Source: Neurospora tetraspora
Lineage: Eukaryota > Ascomycota > Sordariomycetes > Sordariales > Sordariaceae
Assembly: GCF_033439725.1 (NCBI RefSeq)
Contig: NW_026944392.1
Coordinates: 496,001 to 560,000 of the forward strand
Direction: 5' to 3'
DNA: 64,000 bases
The translations under genes and the position numbers were made by a program. Below are positions 1 through 10,331 of the stretch, in pieces. Within the stretch, counting starts at the first letter, position 1. Each line of letters starts with the position of its first letter. The notes under the pieces were generated by a model. The model was not told where the DNA came from and searched no databases. It saw only the letters and a program-made list of their open reading frames with translations.

Positions 1-1157
1 TTGCTCTGTTTCTTGGCTACCTAGGCGGGCTTTCTTCGTAGCTCCACCAGCAATATCTTCCTCGCCAGCCATAGTCGGCTGAACCCGTTTCATGTCGGGA
101 TTCCTCACCCGCTCGGGAGTCATTGCCGAAGTCTCAGGAAGCTGAGTAACGGTTACCCCACGGAGCGCCTCTCTTTATGGGACGAGTTGGTCTAGTTTCC
201 TCTCTCAATGTTAGGTCAATGTTGGTCCCCGTAATGCTAGCGTCTAGGCTACGCTTGTATAAACCACGGTTTGGTTGAGCTGTCGAAGTTGGGTGGGCTT
301 GTGCCTAGCCCTCTGGACTTTGCCTTTGTCGCAGCACTTCTTGCAGAGTGTGCTCTGCCTCGCGCTCTAATTCCAATAGCAGCCAGTGCAGCACCAGATG
401 CCGCGCTCATGGCGCCACCTGATGAGGTGGATCAGCCTCTGGCTGACTTTGTTGTGCAAGCAGCCCAAGCACTTGGTCGTCCCTGGCTGCTAGACAAGGA
501 ACGGGCAGCGTACTTGGACTCCGTTGCTGGTGCTGGTTTCATCGCATTGCTCTGTGGACACAATGGGCTCACGAGGGCCGGGCGCAGCTGCCTGGTCTTC
601 AGCTTCCTCGTCTTCAGCTTCCTCGTCTTCAGATCCCTCCTGGTACGCGGAAGCAGAGCCATGGACTTCAAAGGTCGTATCCTTGCTGTGAGTGCCACTT
701 GCTCCTCCCGGCTGTTAGACGGGATTCGGGCAATCGACCTGGGTGGTATCGACCATCATCGTACCGTTGTACAACCGGTTTAGAAATGGGTGTTTCTGCC
801 ACAGCTGGCTTCGGCACTGCCGCCGCAAAGAGAGCTTCAGGAACCATCTGCTCAAAAACGGAGTCCGAATGAAAGAGATCATACGAACGCGGCAGGACGT
901 AGCGGCGAGGCTTGGACAGCTTCTTCAGCACACGCTCACGGCACGCACTCGGCACAGGCGTCGGCTGAGGAGGAGGAGCAGTTGTCGGCACCGGCTTGGG
1001 AGACAAAGACGATGACCACGTGCAGCCTGCTTGGGGTGTTGAGGGTTGAAGTTGGCTTGACCAGCCTGCTGGGAGTATTGAGCTCACCTACATGTAGGGG
1101 TCTCGATGCCATGGACTCGGCAGACTTTGACGTGGCTGTGGTGGTTGACAGTTCCAT
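1..1157 (-). pseudogene. Copy A of the UAG-straddling zinc-domain family, decayed, runs off the window
   Basis: A start codon at 1157 opens a short minus-strand frame, and the frame then changes twice before the domain. At 717-715 a TAA follows DCPNPV, the peptide that precedes the domain UAG in copy B. The domain lies at about 560-300: C-x12-C, CPFLV, UAG (492-490), QPGTTKC, LGC, then RHERGIWCCTGC, a second UAG (369-367) and LCKKC. An acidic EDEEA repeat lies just upstream of it. Bases 1-200 match the 3' tail of copy B (shared MAG-x-EDI and ATKK segments), so the gene continued beyond base 1. Two frame changes, one TAA and the extra UAG make it a probable pseudogene. Confidence 0.72.
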
Positions 1158-1654
1158 GTTTGCCGATGAACCGGCCCTGCTAGGATTGTTGGAGGAAGAC
1201 TGCAGGCAAACTTAGTTTTCAAGGTATATATAATAAAGTTTCTCAAGCTTTCTCGCCATCTCGCTGAAGCGTGAAGTTGATCACAGGGTTGAAGTGAGAA
1301 CAGGCACCGGGACTTCTGTTGCCCGCACTGATAGAGCTAAAATCATGTAGCCCAAACTCACTTCTGTGCGTCACACTCGTGAACATGCCAATTTCTAAGT
1401 AAGTTATCTTTTGTCTCTATAACTGTATCTAGTGCAACCCTTGTATGGAAAAGCGTTGTAGTTAATCCCTATATGAGGTTAATGGGTAGGTATGAATGCT
1501 ATGTCATGCCATATACCACAAGGCACAAACCGACCATTCCGTGTTAACCCCGGGCTGCTTCTATGAACCTTGAGGCTACGTACCGTACGCCGAGTTGTGT
1601 TCTGCTCAAAGAATATTCAGTGATTCTTGAGCACGTCGAACTTGTGGGTTTGCC

Positions 1655-1918
1655 TTGCAAAGTCTTAATAATTCCTCCCTCGAGTCAGCTCATAAGCAGA
1701 TAAACGCTTCTTGCCCCTCTTGCTTGGCCCAGCCAGCCACGCCAGTTCCCGTTGCAGTGGCAGGACAAGCTTCTCCCCTGCTTTTGGGTCAGCGTCCCGC
1801 GCAGTCTGCACAGGCATCCCCCGAAGCCTCACCAGAAGTCCTCATCATCCTCGACCTCGGTGGGATCATCGATCTCACAGGAGACACCGATGACGTCTCT
1901 TCTGCTCCAAAGACATGA
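1655..1918 (+). CDS. Doubtful open frame with a SUMO-interaction-like motif
   Basis: The 87-codon plus-strand frame has no ATG, so it would need an upstream exon. It ends in an Ile/Leu/Asp-rich segment containing IIDLTGDTDD, which has the shape of a SUMO-interacting motif (hydrophobic core flanked by acids). The rest of 1216-2007 shows nothing I can support as a gene. It may be chance. Confidence 0.12.
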   Translation: MQSLNNSSLESAHKQINASCPSCLAQPATPVPVAVAGQASPLLLGQRPAQSAQASPEASPEVLIILDLGGIIDLTGDTDDVSSAPKT

Positions 1919-2007
1919 AATTATCCCCGAGCAGGTATGCCAGCGTGCTTGTGGCCTCCAGTCGCCTACCAAATCCTCCGAGGGCCTCTATTCTAATGTC
2001 CCAACAT

Positions 2008-3807
2008 TCAAGGCATAGCCGGAGGCTGCCCCAATCCTTTCATCCTCCGCTTAGGACTTTCAAGCCTTTTGATCGGCTCCGAAGTGCTGTTTCCGCGCTT
2101 TTTGGTCACGCGAGGTTTCTTCGTAGCTCTACTACCAACATCTTCGTTGCCCGCCATAGTCGAAGCGCCTCTCTTGTTTTGGGAGACGGTAGACGGAGCA
2201 TCCAAACCGGCGGCCCCAACTTGAGCCTCGCGATGACCTTCATCTGCCAAACTGGCCTCTCCATTGGTCATATCGTCCTGCTGGGCGTCGGATTGTCCTC
2301 CGTTTGCCTCGGCGGCCGCCGCCGCCGCACGTCTAGCCCTCTGGACTCTGCCTTTCTCGACGCACTTCTCGTCAAGGACGTTGGGAGTCGGCCCGCCACC
2401 AATGTAGCAGCCTGTGCAGGAGTAGAGGCCCCGCTGCAGGCGCCAGGAAATAACTTCCCTTATCCTTTTGCTCGTCTTGTTGTTTAAGCACTTAAGGCAC
2501 TTGCTCGCTCCCGGCTGCTAGACGGGATTTGGGCAGTCCTCCTCGGTGCCATCCAGCTCGACTATTTTAATCTCTTTACACAAGGCCACCACAGGGATAA
2601 TGGCCTTGCGGGGAGCAGGGACGACAAGCTCGACTTCGACATGAGAGACGTAGACTGGTGCCTCGGTGTTATGGAAGTCGAAAGTCCGGGATGTGGGCCT
2701 TGTGGCTGTGGTTGATGGATAGTTTTTGTCTGCAGGTGAACCGGGCATGTGCGGGTCATTGAAGCCATCCTCAACGTCGTTGTCAGAGATCTCAAGTGGG
2801 TTCTGGGTGTTGGTGCCCAACTGTTCTGGGCTAGAACCCACTTCCACGCCGTTGGAAGGAAGCTGGGAGGCAAAGGGCATATCAAAGCCTTGTTCGTCGG
2901 CGAAAGGATCGGATTCAACAGAGGTATCTCTAACGGGATTGCCTGAATCAGGGATTTGGCTGACTTCCTCATGGCAGATGGACAACTCGCTGTGATCGAC
3001 ACCAAAGTTGGCTCTGTCGTTGTTGACAGTATCATCGCTGCTGACAGTGTTGTCGCTGCTGATAGAGTTGTTGATGCTGATAGAGTTCTGGTTGGCGCTG
3101 ATAGAGTTCTAGTTGGTGCTGATATAGCTGTTGGTGCTGATATAGCTGTTGGTGCTGATAGAGCTCTGGTTGGTGCTGATAGAGTTGTTGGTGCTGATAT
3201 GGTTGTTGGTGTTGAGAGCTCTATCGGTGCTGAAAGTTCTGCCGGTGCTGAGAGCTCTGTCGGTGTTGTGACTCGGGGAAGCGTAACCACCGAAAATGAA
3301 ACCCAAGTCATCGACAAAAGATGCTCCCTCGAGAGATGCGTTGGGGCCGTTCTTCTGACTGCTGCCCACTGGGGTGCCTGTAGCGGCAAACTCATAGTAT
3401 TCAGCTCCCTCACTCAGATACTGGACTAGATCACCGTCGTCCAGGCCCGCATTAGCATCGTCATTCGGAGAAGCGACCTCGTCCTGACCAGAACGGCTGT
3501 CGTCGCCAGGTACAACCTCCGGCGGGATATGAAGGTTGCCTCCTTGCTCATTCAGGGATAGATTTGCCGAACTGAAGGAAGACGCGTGGGTGGTTTGGTC
3601 GCTGAAGCCCCCGCCGAGAAAGTCGTTGCCCGTATCACGACCGACATCATTGGGCTCGAAGAGGAGATCATTGCCTTCGTCGTATCCCAAACCTTCGTAA
3701 CTTTCCCTTTCGGAGCTTCCGGCGTCGTTGGGCGAAGCAGACCACGCAATTCTGACGGGTGACAAGCGCTCATCATTGGCGGTTGTTGAACCATACGGAG
3801 GAGGTGA
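2008..3807 (-). pseudogene. Copy B of the UAG-straddling family, main body, cut off from its 5' end
   Basis: One minus-strand frame is open from 3807 to TGA at 2010-2008, about 600 codons, apart from two UAG codons. The first (3111-3109) lies in a run of degenerate Ile-Ser-Thr-Asn repeats whose sister units have CAG at that place. The second (2520-2518) is the family site: C-x14-C, PNPV, UAG, QPGASKC, LKC, then RGLYSCTGC and LDEKC. The last pair is Asp-x2-Cys, so one usual ligand is missing. A 169-residue tail follows, Ala-rich and then basic (ATKKPRVTKKRG, SPKRRMK). No ATG begins the frame; its likely first exon lies at 7417-7510, beyond a 3.3 kb insertion, so the gene as a whole is probably dead although the body is well kept. 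Confidence 0.72.
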
Positions 3808-3970
3808 TTACGTAAGACGACGAATGTGGTGGTGAATGTCTTGATTGATTGAAGAGAGAGAAAAGAGTAAAGGGAAGAGGAGGATAGAGTCCGACTTATA
3901 TATAGGGTAAGTATATATAGATCGTATCTATTTGTACTAAGAATGCTAAGAATTAGTAATGGTTTTAATA
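3784..3970. repeat. Left copy of a 187-bp direct duplication flanking an AT-rich insertion
   Basis: This stretch matches 7286-7472 at a constant offset of 3502 bases. The differences I see are transitions, and they become dense toward the AT-rich block on the right, where the left copy has T or A for C or G. It is host sequence between the body and first exon of copy B, not a recognisable LTR: there are no TG...CA ends. Confidence 0.8.
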
Positions 3971-6900
3971 TTCCCTCTCGATTTAAATATAGATTGCTTT
4001 GTGACGAGAAAATAGGTGGAAAAACGCCAAAAACGGCGAAAGTAAAGTTATTTATAAGTATTTTTCTTTCGCCTAATACGATTAGTATTAGTAAAATTGA
4101 ATAGAAAAAAGGATTACCGCGATAAAGGTTAATATAAGAACGGTAATGTAATATTAAATATAATAAATTTTTAAAAAAGAAAATAAAAAAGTAAGTAAAA
4201 GAAAAAAAAAATAAGGATTTTTTATATAGAGGTCGTAAAACTATATAAGCGATATTAATCGACTCGTTTTAATATAACGGTTAAAGTAAATATATTTATA
4301 AAATTATACGAGGGTTAGATGGTATTGAAATAGCTATAAGTCGATTTTTAAAATTTCTTATATGTTATAGGGCTAAGGCCCGGGCTGTGGCGCTTTGGTC
4401 ATCGACCAGAGCTGTTATGAGGCGCCGTAGCTATGTTTGTGCAGCCCCCATCAAAACTTCGCATCTCCGGTGGAGCCGCCTCTTAGATAGAACTTTCCTT
4501 CTTTATAGAACCTTAATTAAATTATACGACTAGTATTTATATTAATTATATTATTCCTATTATATTATGTTCTATTATAATAGATTTAATAGAATAGGAT
4601 AAGTAGCTGTTATAATAGTAATAGTAGGGCCTACCTACCTAAATGGCCGTAATTAGAATTCCTGTAGAGTTTTCCGCCGCTATAGCTGCTACAACTGTAG
4701 AATAAAAAGAAATTATAAAGAAAAAAGCTATACGCTTCGTACAAGAGAAGGAAAATTTCGTTAGGACGTTATTTACTAATAATATGATCGCCTAAGTAAT
4801 AAGAATAATACTTAATATATAGCTTACTTTTTAAAATTAATAGAACCCCTTTAATATTAATATAAGTATTACGATAATTATTATTACTCCGAACGCTATA
4901 GTTGGTACTATATAAGAAGCCGCTCTTTACTACAATTTTAAGCGTAAAAATATCCGTTAGCCGAAATAGGACGGAACCCCCTCTACATTTAATTTTTATA
5001 TTACCCGACTATATTTTATATACGAAGAAGAGAGGTCAGCGGGTTCTTTACATTTAATTAATAACTTTTATAATAATTAATATAAGGTTATAATAGATTA
5101 TAATATATAATTATAATTACTATAAGGAGAAGTCGTTTAATTATTACTCTATAAGTATAAATAGTAGAAGTTATATTAAGTTATTCTATTAAGGCTTTAT
5201 TATTTACTTAAAGAAGTTATAGATTATTAACCGAATAATATAGTTGCTAATAATACACTAAGTAGGATAGATGGAACGAAGGTTTATATAGATAGATAGG
5301 ACTAGGTTATATATAGTGGTTTAGCTAGATATATGTATAATATAGGTAGTAAAGTTAATAATTCTTAGGGGTTTAGTTTTTATAGTAGGTATGTAATATG
5401 TATATAAATTCTACGATGGATATAGAGGTTTGGTTATTTACGTTATTTTATTACTATATTTTAATTGTTTAGGGTATTTAGTTTAGGAGTGTTTAATAGA
5501 AATTCTACGGTATAGATGAGAGGCTGTTTATTGGATTTTAGGGATATTTCTTTATATATAATAATTTTTATTATTCTTTTTGTACGGGAGGGGGAATTAG
5601 GGGGTAATATAAGGGGCTGGCGCTTAGAGGTCGAGTTTGGCTATAAATTAGAATTATAGACTTTTAATAGGGTTTGTAGACCCGCTTATTTACCTGCTCC
5701 CTAATTAGCTAGGCTTCTAGTATATAGGTGTCCTTCCAGCCTAGCCGGGCTTGTAGGACCTCTTTTTCCCCTTTATTAATAATTTCAAGCTCTATTCTAC
5801 CCCTATTACTATATATACCTAGTAGACCCGTAATAGGTAAAAGGTAATAAATAAAATTCATTTTAATAAATTTATATTAAATAATGTATAACTAGTTAAT
5901 ATAATCGGTAATATTATTATAGGTAACGAGGGTAATAACGTAAAACCGAATTAAAGTATTAGTAAATTTTTAGAATCTTTAGGGCGACAGTTATTAAAGG
6001 CCTATTAGAAAGTTTCTACGATTGTTGTCGTATTGTAATTTTTAAATTCGTTATAAGTCGTAGTAGCGATTTTATTAATAAAGAAATTAAATTATTAGTA
6101 TTATTTAGTTTTTTAATCGTCGATTTTCTTTCAGTATTTTTATTTGGGGATATTAGAGCGATGAACGGAGGGGTTAGGATTATTAATAACGTTATATTTA
6201 GAATGCATTAAAATATAAGTAGTAAGGGCGTAATATTAAGCAGTATAATTATCATTTCCATTAATAAAAATTAGGAGGGCGATTATTTTATTAACGTTTT
6301 TATTACGTATAGTTACGATTTGGATATTCAGCGGGGCCGGATATTAAAACGCGGTAGTAAGGGAATGGGAATTAGAAGAGGAATTATAGTAGTAAAGTTT
6401 TAAAAATCTATAGAATTGGAGGGTGAAAGTAGTATTAGATTTTAAGCAAGGCCCAAAAGAATAATAATAAAAGATTATAATAAAAGTACAGTAAAAGTTG
6501 AATTTTGGAAGGATTCGTAGAAAATTTAAGGTACGGTAGAAATATTTTTTGAAAGATAGGTGAAATCGCAGTAATTAAAATAGCGGCAGGTAAACAATAG
6601 TTTTATAGGGCGCGGCCAAAGGTAATATTGATATATTTTATAATTCTATTAAAGATATTATATAGGGTAATTATATTAAGTTATAGATATAGATATAGAT
6701 ATCCAACTTATTAAGGGATTTATAAATTATTACAACATAAAGTAGTAGCGAAATAATAGATACTATAGCTGGCGAAGTAATAATAATAGCGGAGTATATA
6801 AAGTATTAATTAGGTAGCAAAAACGGGCGAGAGCGGTTTTTATTCGGTAAATCGCGCTTTTATTAATACGAGGGTAAATAAAATTTTATAATACGTTAAA

Positions 6901-7285
6901 AATTGAACGATTTTGTTAAAGATAACAGATTTTCGTAAAATATAATAAATTTTATAATAATAAAATATTAGGAAAAATCTAATATATTTGTAATGTAGTA
7001 AAATATCCCCGCGTTTTAAAGTGCTAAGGTTTTTTTTATATATATAGTATATACAGTAGTCCGTAAGTATAGTCTGTGCGAGTATAAACTATATATATAA
7101 TAGTTATAGTTAATAGCAGTATTTACGCTTAGTAAGAAGCATAATTCTTTTAGAATACGAATAATGTTTTTTTTTAAAGAGAAAAAAAGTAATAAGGGGG
7201 CAAAAAGGTAAGGAAGGGGGGGTAGGTAAGGATTATAAATTTAATTATTATTTACGGAACGTATAGCGTGTCCAGGCTTATAACC
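3971..7285. mobile_element. RIP-mutated AT-rich transposon fossil (family not certain)
   Basis: The block is very AT-rich, with CpA/TpG scarce and CpG retained, the usual RIP footprint. It is heavily broken and holds no usable gene. A gag-like plus-strand trace may begin near 4640, but I cannot assign a family. A patch of normal composition at about 4363-4495 is described in the findings. The block splits copy B and is bracketed by the 187-bp host duplication. Confidence 0.7.
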
Positions 7286-7472
7286 TATTGAATTATACAG
7301 AGGAGGTGATTACGTGAGACGACGAATGTGGTAGTGAATGTCTTGATTAATTGAAGAGAGAGAAAAGAGTAAAGGGAAGAGGAGGACAGAGTCCGACTTA
7401 TATATAGGGTAAGCATGTGTGGATCGTATCCACTTGTGCCAAGAATGCCAAGAACTGGTGATGGCTTCAACA
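7286..7472. repeat. Right copy of the 187-bp direct duplication
   Basis: Partner of 3784-3970. It is closer to normal base composition than the left copy and runs directly into the displaced first exon of copy B, which suggests that it keeps the less mutated form of the duplicated host sequence. Confidence 0.8.
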
Positions 7473-7510
7473 GCGGTGAAGTCGGCCCAATCTTCGGAAA
7501 AGGCCTCCAT
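7417..7510 (-). pseudogene. Displaced 5' exon of copy B
   Basis: An ATG at 7510 opens MEAFSEDWADF, an acidic/aromatic start like that of copy C (MSFFEEGF, WEDWFDW). Continuing on the minus strand, the sequence enters the 187-bp duplication whose other copy adjoins the body of copy B. The region upstream (7700-8150) resembles the region upstream of copy C. I infer that this was the first exon of copy B before the 3.3 kb insertion. The exon end is uncertain. Confidence 0.55.
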
Positions 7511-7599
7511 GTTGGTGGCTTCTTGCCTGCTGCAAGTTGGAGGATGCCCCGTCGTACACCTCAATGATCCCTCTGAAACTGTATCAGATCTCGGCGTGC

Positions 7600-8150
7600 T
7601 ATCACCCTCATGTCAGTTGGCGATCGCAGGTATCCTGGGCAAAAAGCGGGTTCCTCACCTGCTAATAACTGGCTGTGCTAATTAGAGCTTGCGAAAGGAA
7701 GATGGCGAAAAGGGCTTGCAGGCAAGCCAGAATGAAGCGCGGCTCTGCTGTGTGCTACAATCGTGGTAGCGGATGCGCTTACGAACTGAGCTCCGGTTCT
7801 GGGCGTCGGCCAATAGAGGGTGTAAAGTGGACGTACTTTACTCTGTGCGGCCTGAAGAGACCTCCAGTTCCTCACCGTCTTCTTCTGTTCTCCACGTTTG
7901 AATCGATAGTAGCGAGAGACTTTTGAGAGGGTTGGAAGTTGCGGTGCCGCCAAAAGAAAAGAAGACGGTGCAGTTGTTGAAAAGAGCAGATTTTGTACGT
8001 GAGGGGAGCGGGGTGGAAAAAAAGGAAGGAATGGGGCCGGCCGAGATCTGACTGGCGAGAAGAGACGACATCGCACTCTGGCGTGAGGCAAACGCAGCGC
8101 GACTCTTTTTCCGTTCGCAGTTGATGACATCGGAACCAATACCAGCCTCG
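7600..8150 (-). promoter_or_regulatory. Upstream region of copy B, homologous to that of copy C
   Basis: The stretch near 7950-8035 aligns with 10930-11000: both have AGAAGACG-TGC-GTTGTTGAAAA, then a Gly/Ala-rich run, on the plus strand. The open frames through both copies are in differing registers and look like by-products of biased composition, not genes. I read both as shared 5' flanks copied with the genes. Confidence 0.45.
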
Positions 8151-8480
8151 CTAAAAACCCGGATTGCGTCTGATGTTAGAAACAGACCATCAACAAGAAA
8201 CCGCAGGTGTTTCGCTTGGGAAGTAAACTCACGGCAGCGCCCTGTTCTGTTCGGCCGTGACAGCTGTGTCGAGGTCGTTGACTTTCTTGTTGAAGTAATG
8301 AAGCAGCTTCATAACCTCCTCGTGACTGCGCGCCTGCACCGCAAAGTTGGGTGAGACCACAAGGCCTGAACTGGGATCATTGCCGCAGACTGCCTGGAAG
8401 GCGTTGAAGCCATTGAGCAATGAAGGAAAGACTGTGGCGAGGTCGACTTCATCCTCGCTGGGAATCTGGCTTCCAGACAT
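8151..8480 (-). CDS. Gene X: small two-exon protein of unknown function
   Basis: Exon 1 runs 8480-8233 from ATG (MSGSQIPSEDEVDLATVF). The intron is 8232-8170 (GTGAGT donor, ATCAG acceptor, 63 nt). Exon 2 is 8169-8151, ending PRNPGF and TAG. The product is about 88 residues, acidic at the start and helical-looking later (EEVMKLLHYFNKKVNDLD). An in-frame ATG at 8588 would add a His/Arg-rich 36 residues; I prefer 8480 because the extension looks like leader sequence. It lies between the 5' flank of copy B and the 3' end of copy C, lacks the zinc domain, and I do not recognise it. Confidence 0.6.
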
Positions 8481-8873
8481 CTTGTCTAGGCGATCAGAAT
8501 GACGGAAATGACAAATGAGATGTTTACCGTGTCGCTTTCTGTGACGATCGCGGCCACGATGTTCTGAGTGCTTGCTTGGTGTCGACACTGACTCACATGT
8601 CTCAATAGGGGAATTTCTATCTATAGGAGGATCTCTTAGGATCTCTCACGTTCTGGACTAGAAATGGGCGGGAACCATCATAACATCGAGGCTCCCAGAT
8701 GTCCGACTAACCTGCCTCGGGTCAATCAACCGGCGCCGTTCAAGATTCCTCCCCATCTATACGGCGAGCAACAGTCCAATATCCTGTGGCCCGCAACTCC
8801 TATCTGCCACTGCCATGAAAGCCCCTGTAGTAGAGCGGTGGCTATGCTAGCCCTCTACCTAAAGTCCATCGCT

Positions 8874-10331
8874 TCAAGGACTTTCTCTCGCCATCCCGGC
8901 CCTCATTTCTTCTTCGACTTGGCGGTATTCTTCGTGATTCTTCCCAAGTGCGACTGCTCCTTCGAAAGGCTTTGTGCCAGAGCTTGTGTTACCGAGTCCA
9001 CCACTCGCAACATCAGCCAAGGTCGCCAGCGTATCAGCTGCCTCTCCCTGCTCGGCGGCTTTCTCCTCCTCCGCCTTTTGCTTCGCGGCAGCGGCACGCC
9101 TCTTCTTGCCGTCCTCGTCCTGGTCCCGACAATGCTTGCAAAGAGTCCTCTTGATGAAGACGGCAGAATTGCAACAGCTGGTGCAGGTGTAGATTCCACG
9201 GGCGTGGCGCCACTCGATGAGGGCGCGACGGTCGCGTCCGACCTTGTTTCCCAGATGGACAAAACATTTGCGAGTTCCGGGCTGCTGGACCAGACTCTTG
9301 CATTTGACTACATTGCCATGTTTGTTGGTGCTCTTGTGGTCGCATTCCTTCTTGGAGACAATGGCGGCACGAAGGCCGGGACGTTCGACGGGACGTTCGA
9401 CGGGAACGGTGGGAAAGGCGACCTTCGCAGGAAACTCTGGAGAAAAGCTGCCGGTGTAGCTAGGGATGTTGACGCCGTTGGAGGCGCGGGGGATAGGGGA
9501 GATTGGCGTTGGGTTGCCATTGCAACCGCTACTGACAGAGTAGTGCTTGTTTTGGGAGATGTTCGAATAAGGGGCAGTAAAACGAGCTGCGTTGCTATCG
9601 CCCGAAGAGGCGTTGGAAGACTTGCCAATTGCCTCTTGCGCGGTGCGTAGCAGCATTGTGGTAGCGTCCAAACCTAAGACCCATTTCTGAAATTCAGCCA
9701 GATGATTCAAGTCACCATTGCTCCCCTTGGTGCCAAAGTTGCCAGCGCTGGAGTTGACGCTCTTCTGGACATGAGGGAAGGAGGGCATCTGCAGGGTACT
9801 CTTCCATTGATGGGAACTACCATCCTGAAGGCCTTGGTCAAGAGGGAAGTTACTGCCAAAGCTCTCATTGGGCTTATCGAGGTTGACGTCGTAGTCCTTA
9901 GGGTCATGATTCGTGCCGGTCTTCTCATGGCTGTTGGAGTTGTCAAGAGTGCTAGCCTTCTCTATAGGTCTGGCGAGGCATGAGTTGTGCAGACCATTTT
10001 TCGAAGCACCCACATCGACAGAATCGTCGACGTCCATGGGTTGAAGACCAGGGAAAGTGCCATTGTCCAGGCTCATAACGATATCGTCGTCGAAAGAGGC
10101 GACATCATCTTTTCCGAGACCATTCTTGTCGTCGAAATGGTTATTATCGGTAGAGGTGTCTCCTTGGGTAAGCTGGCTTGCTTCCAGGGCGGCGCCATTG
10201 TCGGCATCATAAGCATCCCAGTCAAACCAATCTTCCCAGGAGAAGTCAGAGCCGTTACCAGAGTCGAATGAAGTGGGAGGCTCTGGATGGGCAGCCGAGT
10301 CGGCAGAGAATCCCTCCTCGAAGAAGCTCAT
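8874..10331 (-). CDS. Copy C: intact family member with a Gln codon in place of the UAG
   Basis: A single 485-codon exon with ATG at 10331. Residues 1-300 are acidic and Ser/Asn-rich (SWEDWFDWDAYDAD near the start) with no recognised domain. RAAIVSKKEC introduces the zinc-type domain: C-x12-C, KSLV, CAG (9287-9285), QPGTRKC, FVHL, RHARGIYTCTSC, TLCKHC. A basic/acidic coiled stretch (KKRRAAAAKQKAEEEKAAEQ) and about 60 further residues follow. CAG occupies exactly the position of UAG in 13 relatives, so this copy needs no recoding and shows the full-length reading order of the family. Function is unknown; nucleic-acid or protein binding through zinc is a guess. Confidence 0.82.
   Translation of the reverse strand: MSFFEEGFSADSAAHPEPPTSFDSGNGSDFSWEDWFDWDAYDADNGAALEASQLTQGDTSTDNNHFDDKNGLGKDDVASFDDDIVMSLDNGTFPGLQPMDVDDSVDVGASKNGLHNSCLARPIEKASTLDNSNSHEKTGTNHDPKDYDVNLDKPNESFGSNFPLDQGLQDGSSHQWKSTLQMPSFPHVQKSVNSSAGNFGTKGSNGDLNHLAEFQKWVLGLDATTMLLRTAQEAIGKSSNASSGDSNAARFTAPYSNISQNKHYSVSSGCNGNPTPISPIPRASNGVNIPSYTGSFSPEFPAKVAFPTVPVERPVERPGLRAAIVSKKECDHKSTNKHGNVVKCKSLVQQPGTRKCFVHLGNKVGRDRRALIEWRHARGIYTCTSCCNSAVFIKRTLCKHCRDQDEDGKKRRAAAAKQKAEEEKAAEQGEAADTLATLADVASGGLGNTSSGTKPFEGAVALGKNHEEYRQVEEEMRAGMARESP

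Noticed and set aside
790-1215. 141-codon plus-strand frame opposite copy A
   Set aside because: It lies antisense to recognisable family coding sequence, starts at GTG and has no conserved feature.
3784-7472. The 187-bp direct repeats as LTRs of the AT-rich block
   Set aside because: They lack TG...CA ends and continue without a break into the body and first exon of copy B, so they are host DNA.
7678-8139. 153-codon minus-strand frame as a gene
   Set aside because: Its homologous stretch upstream of copy C is open in a different register; no start context or domain. Taken as 5' flank.
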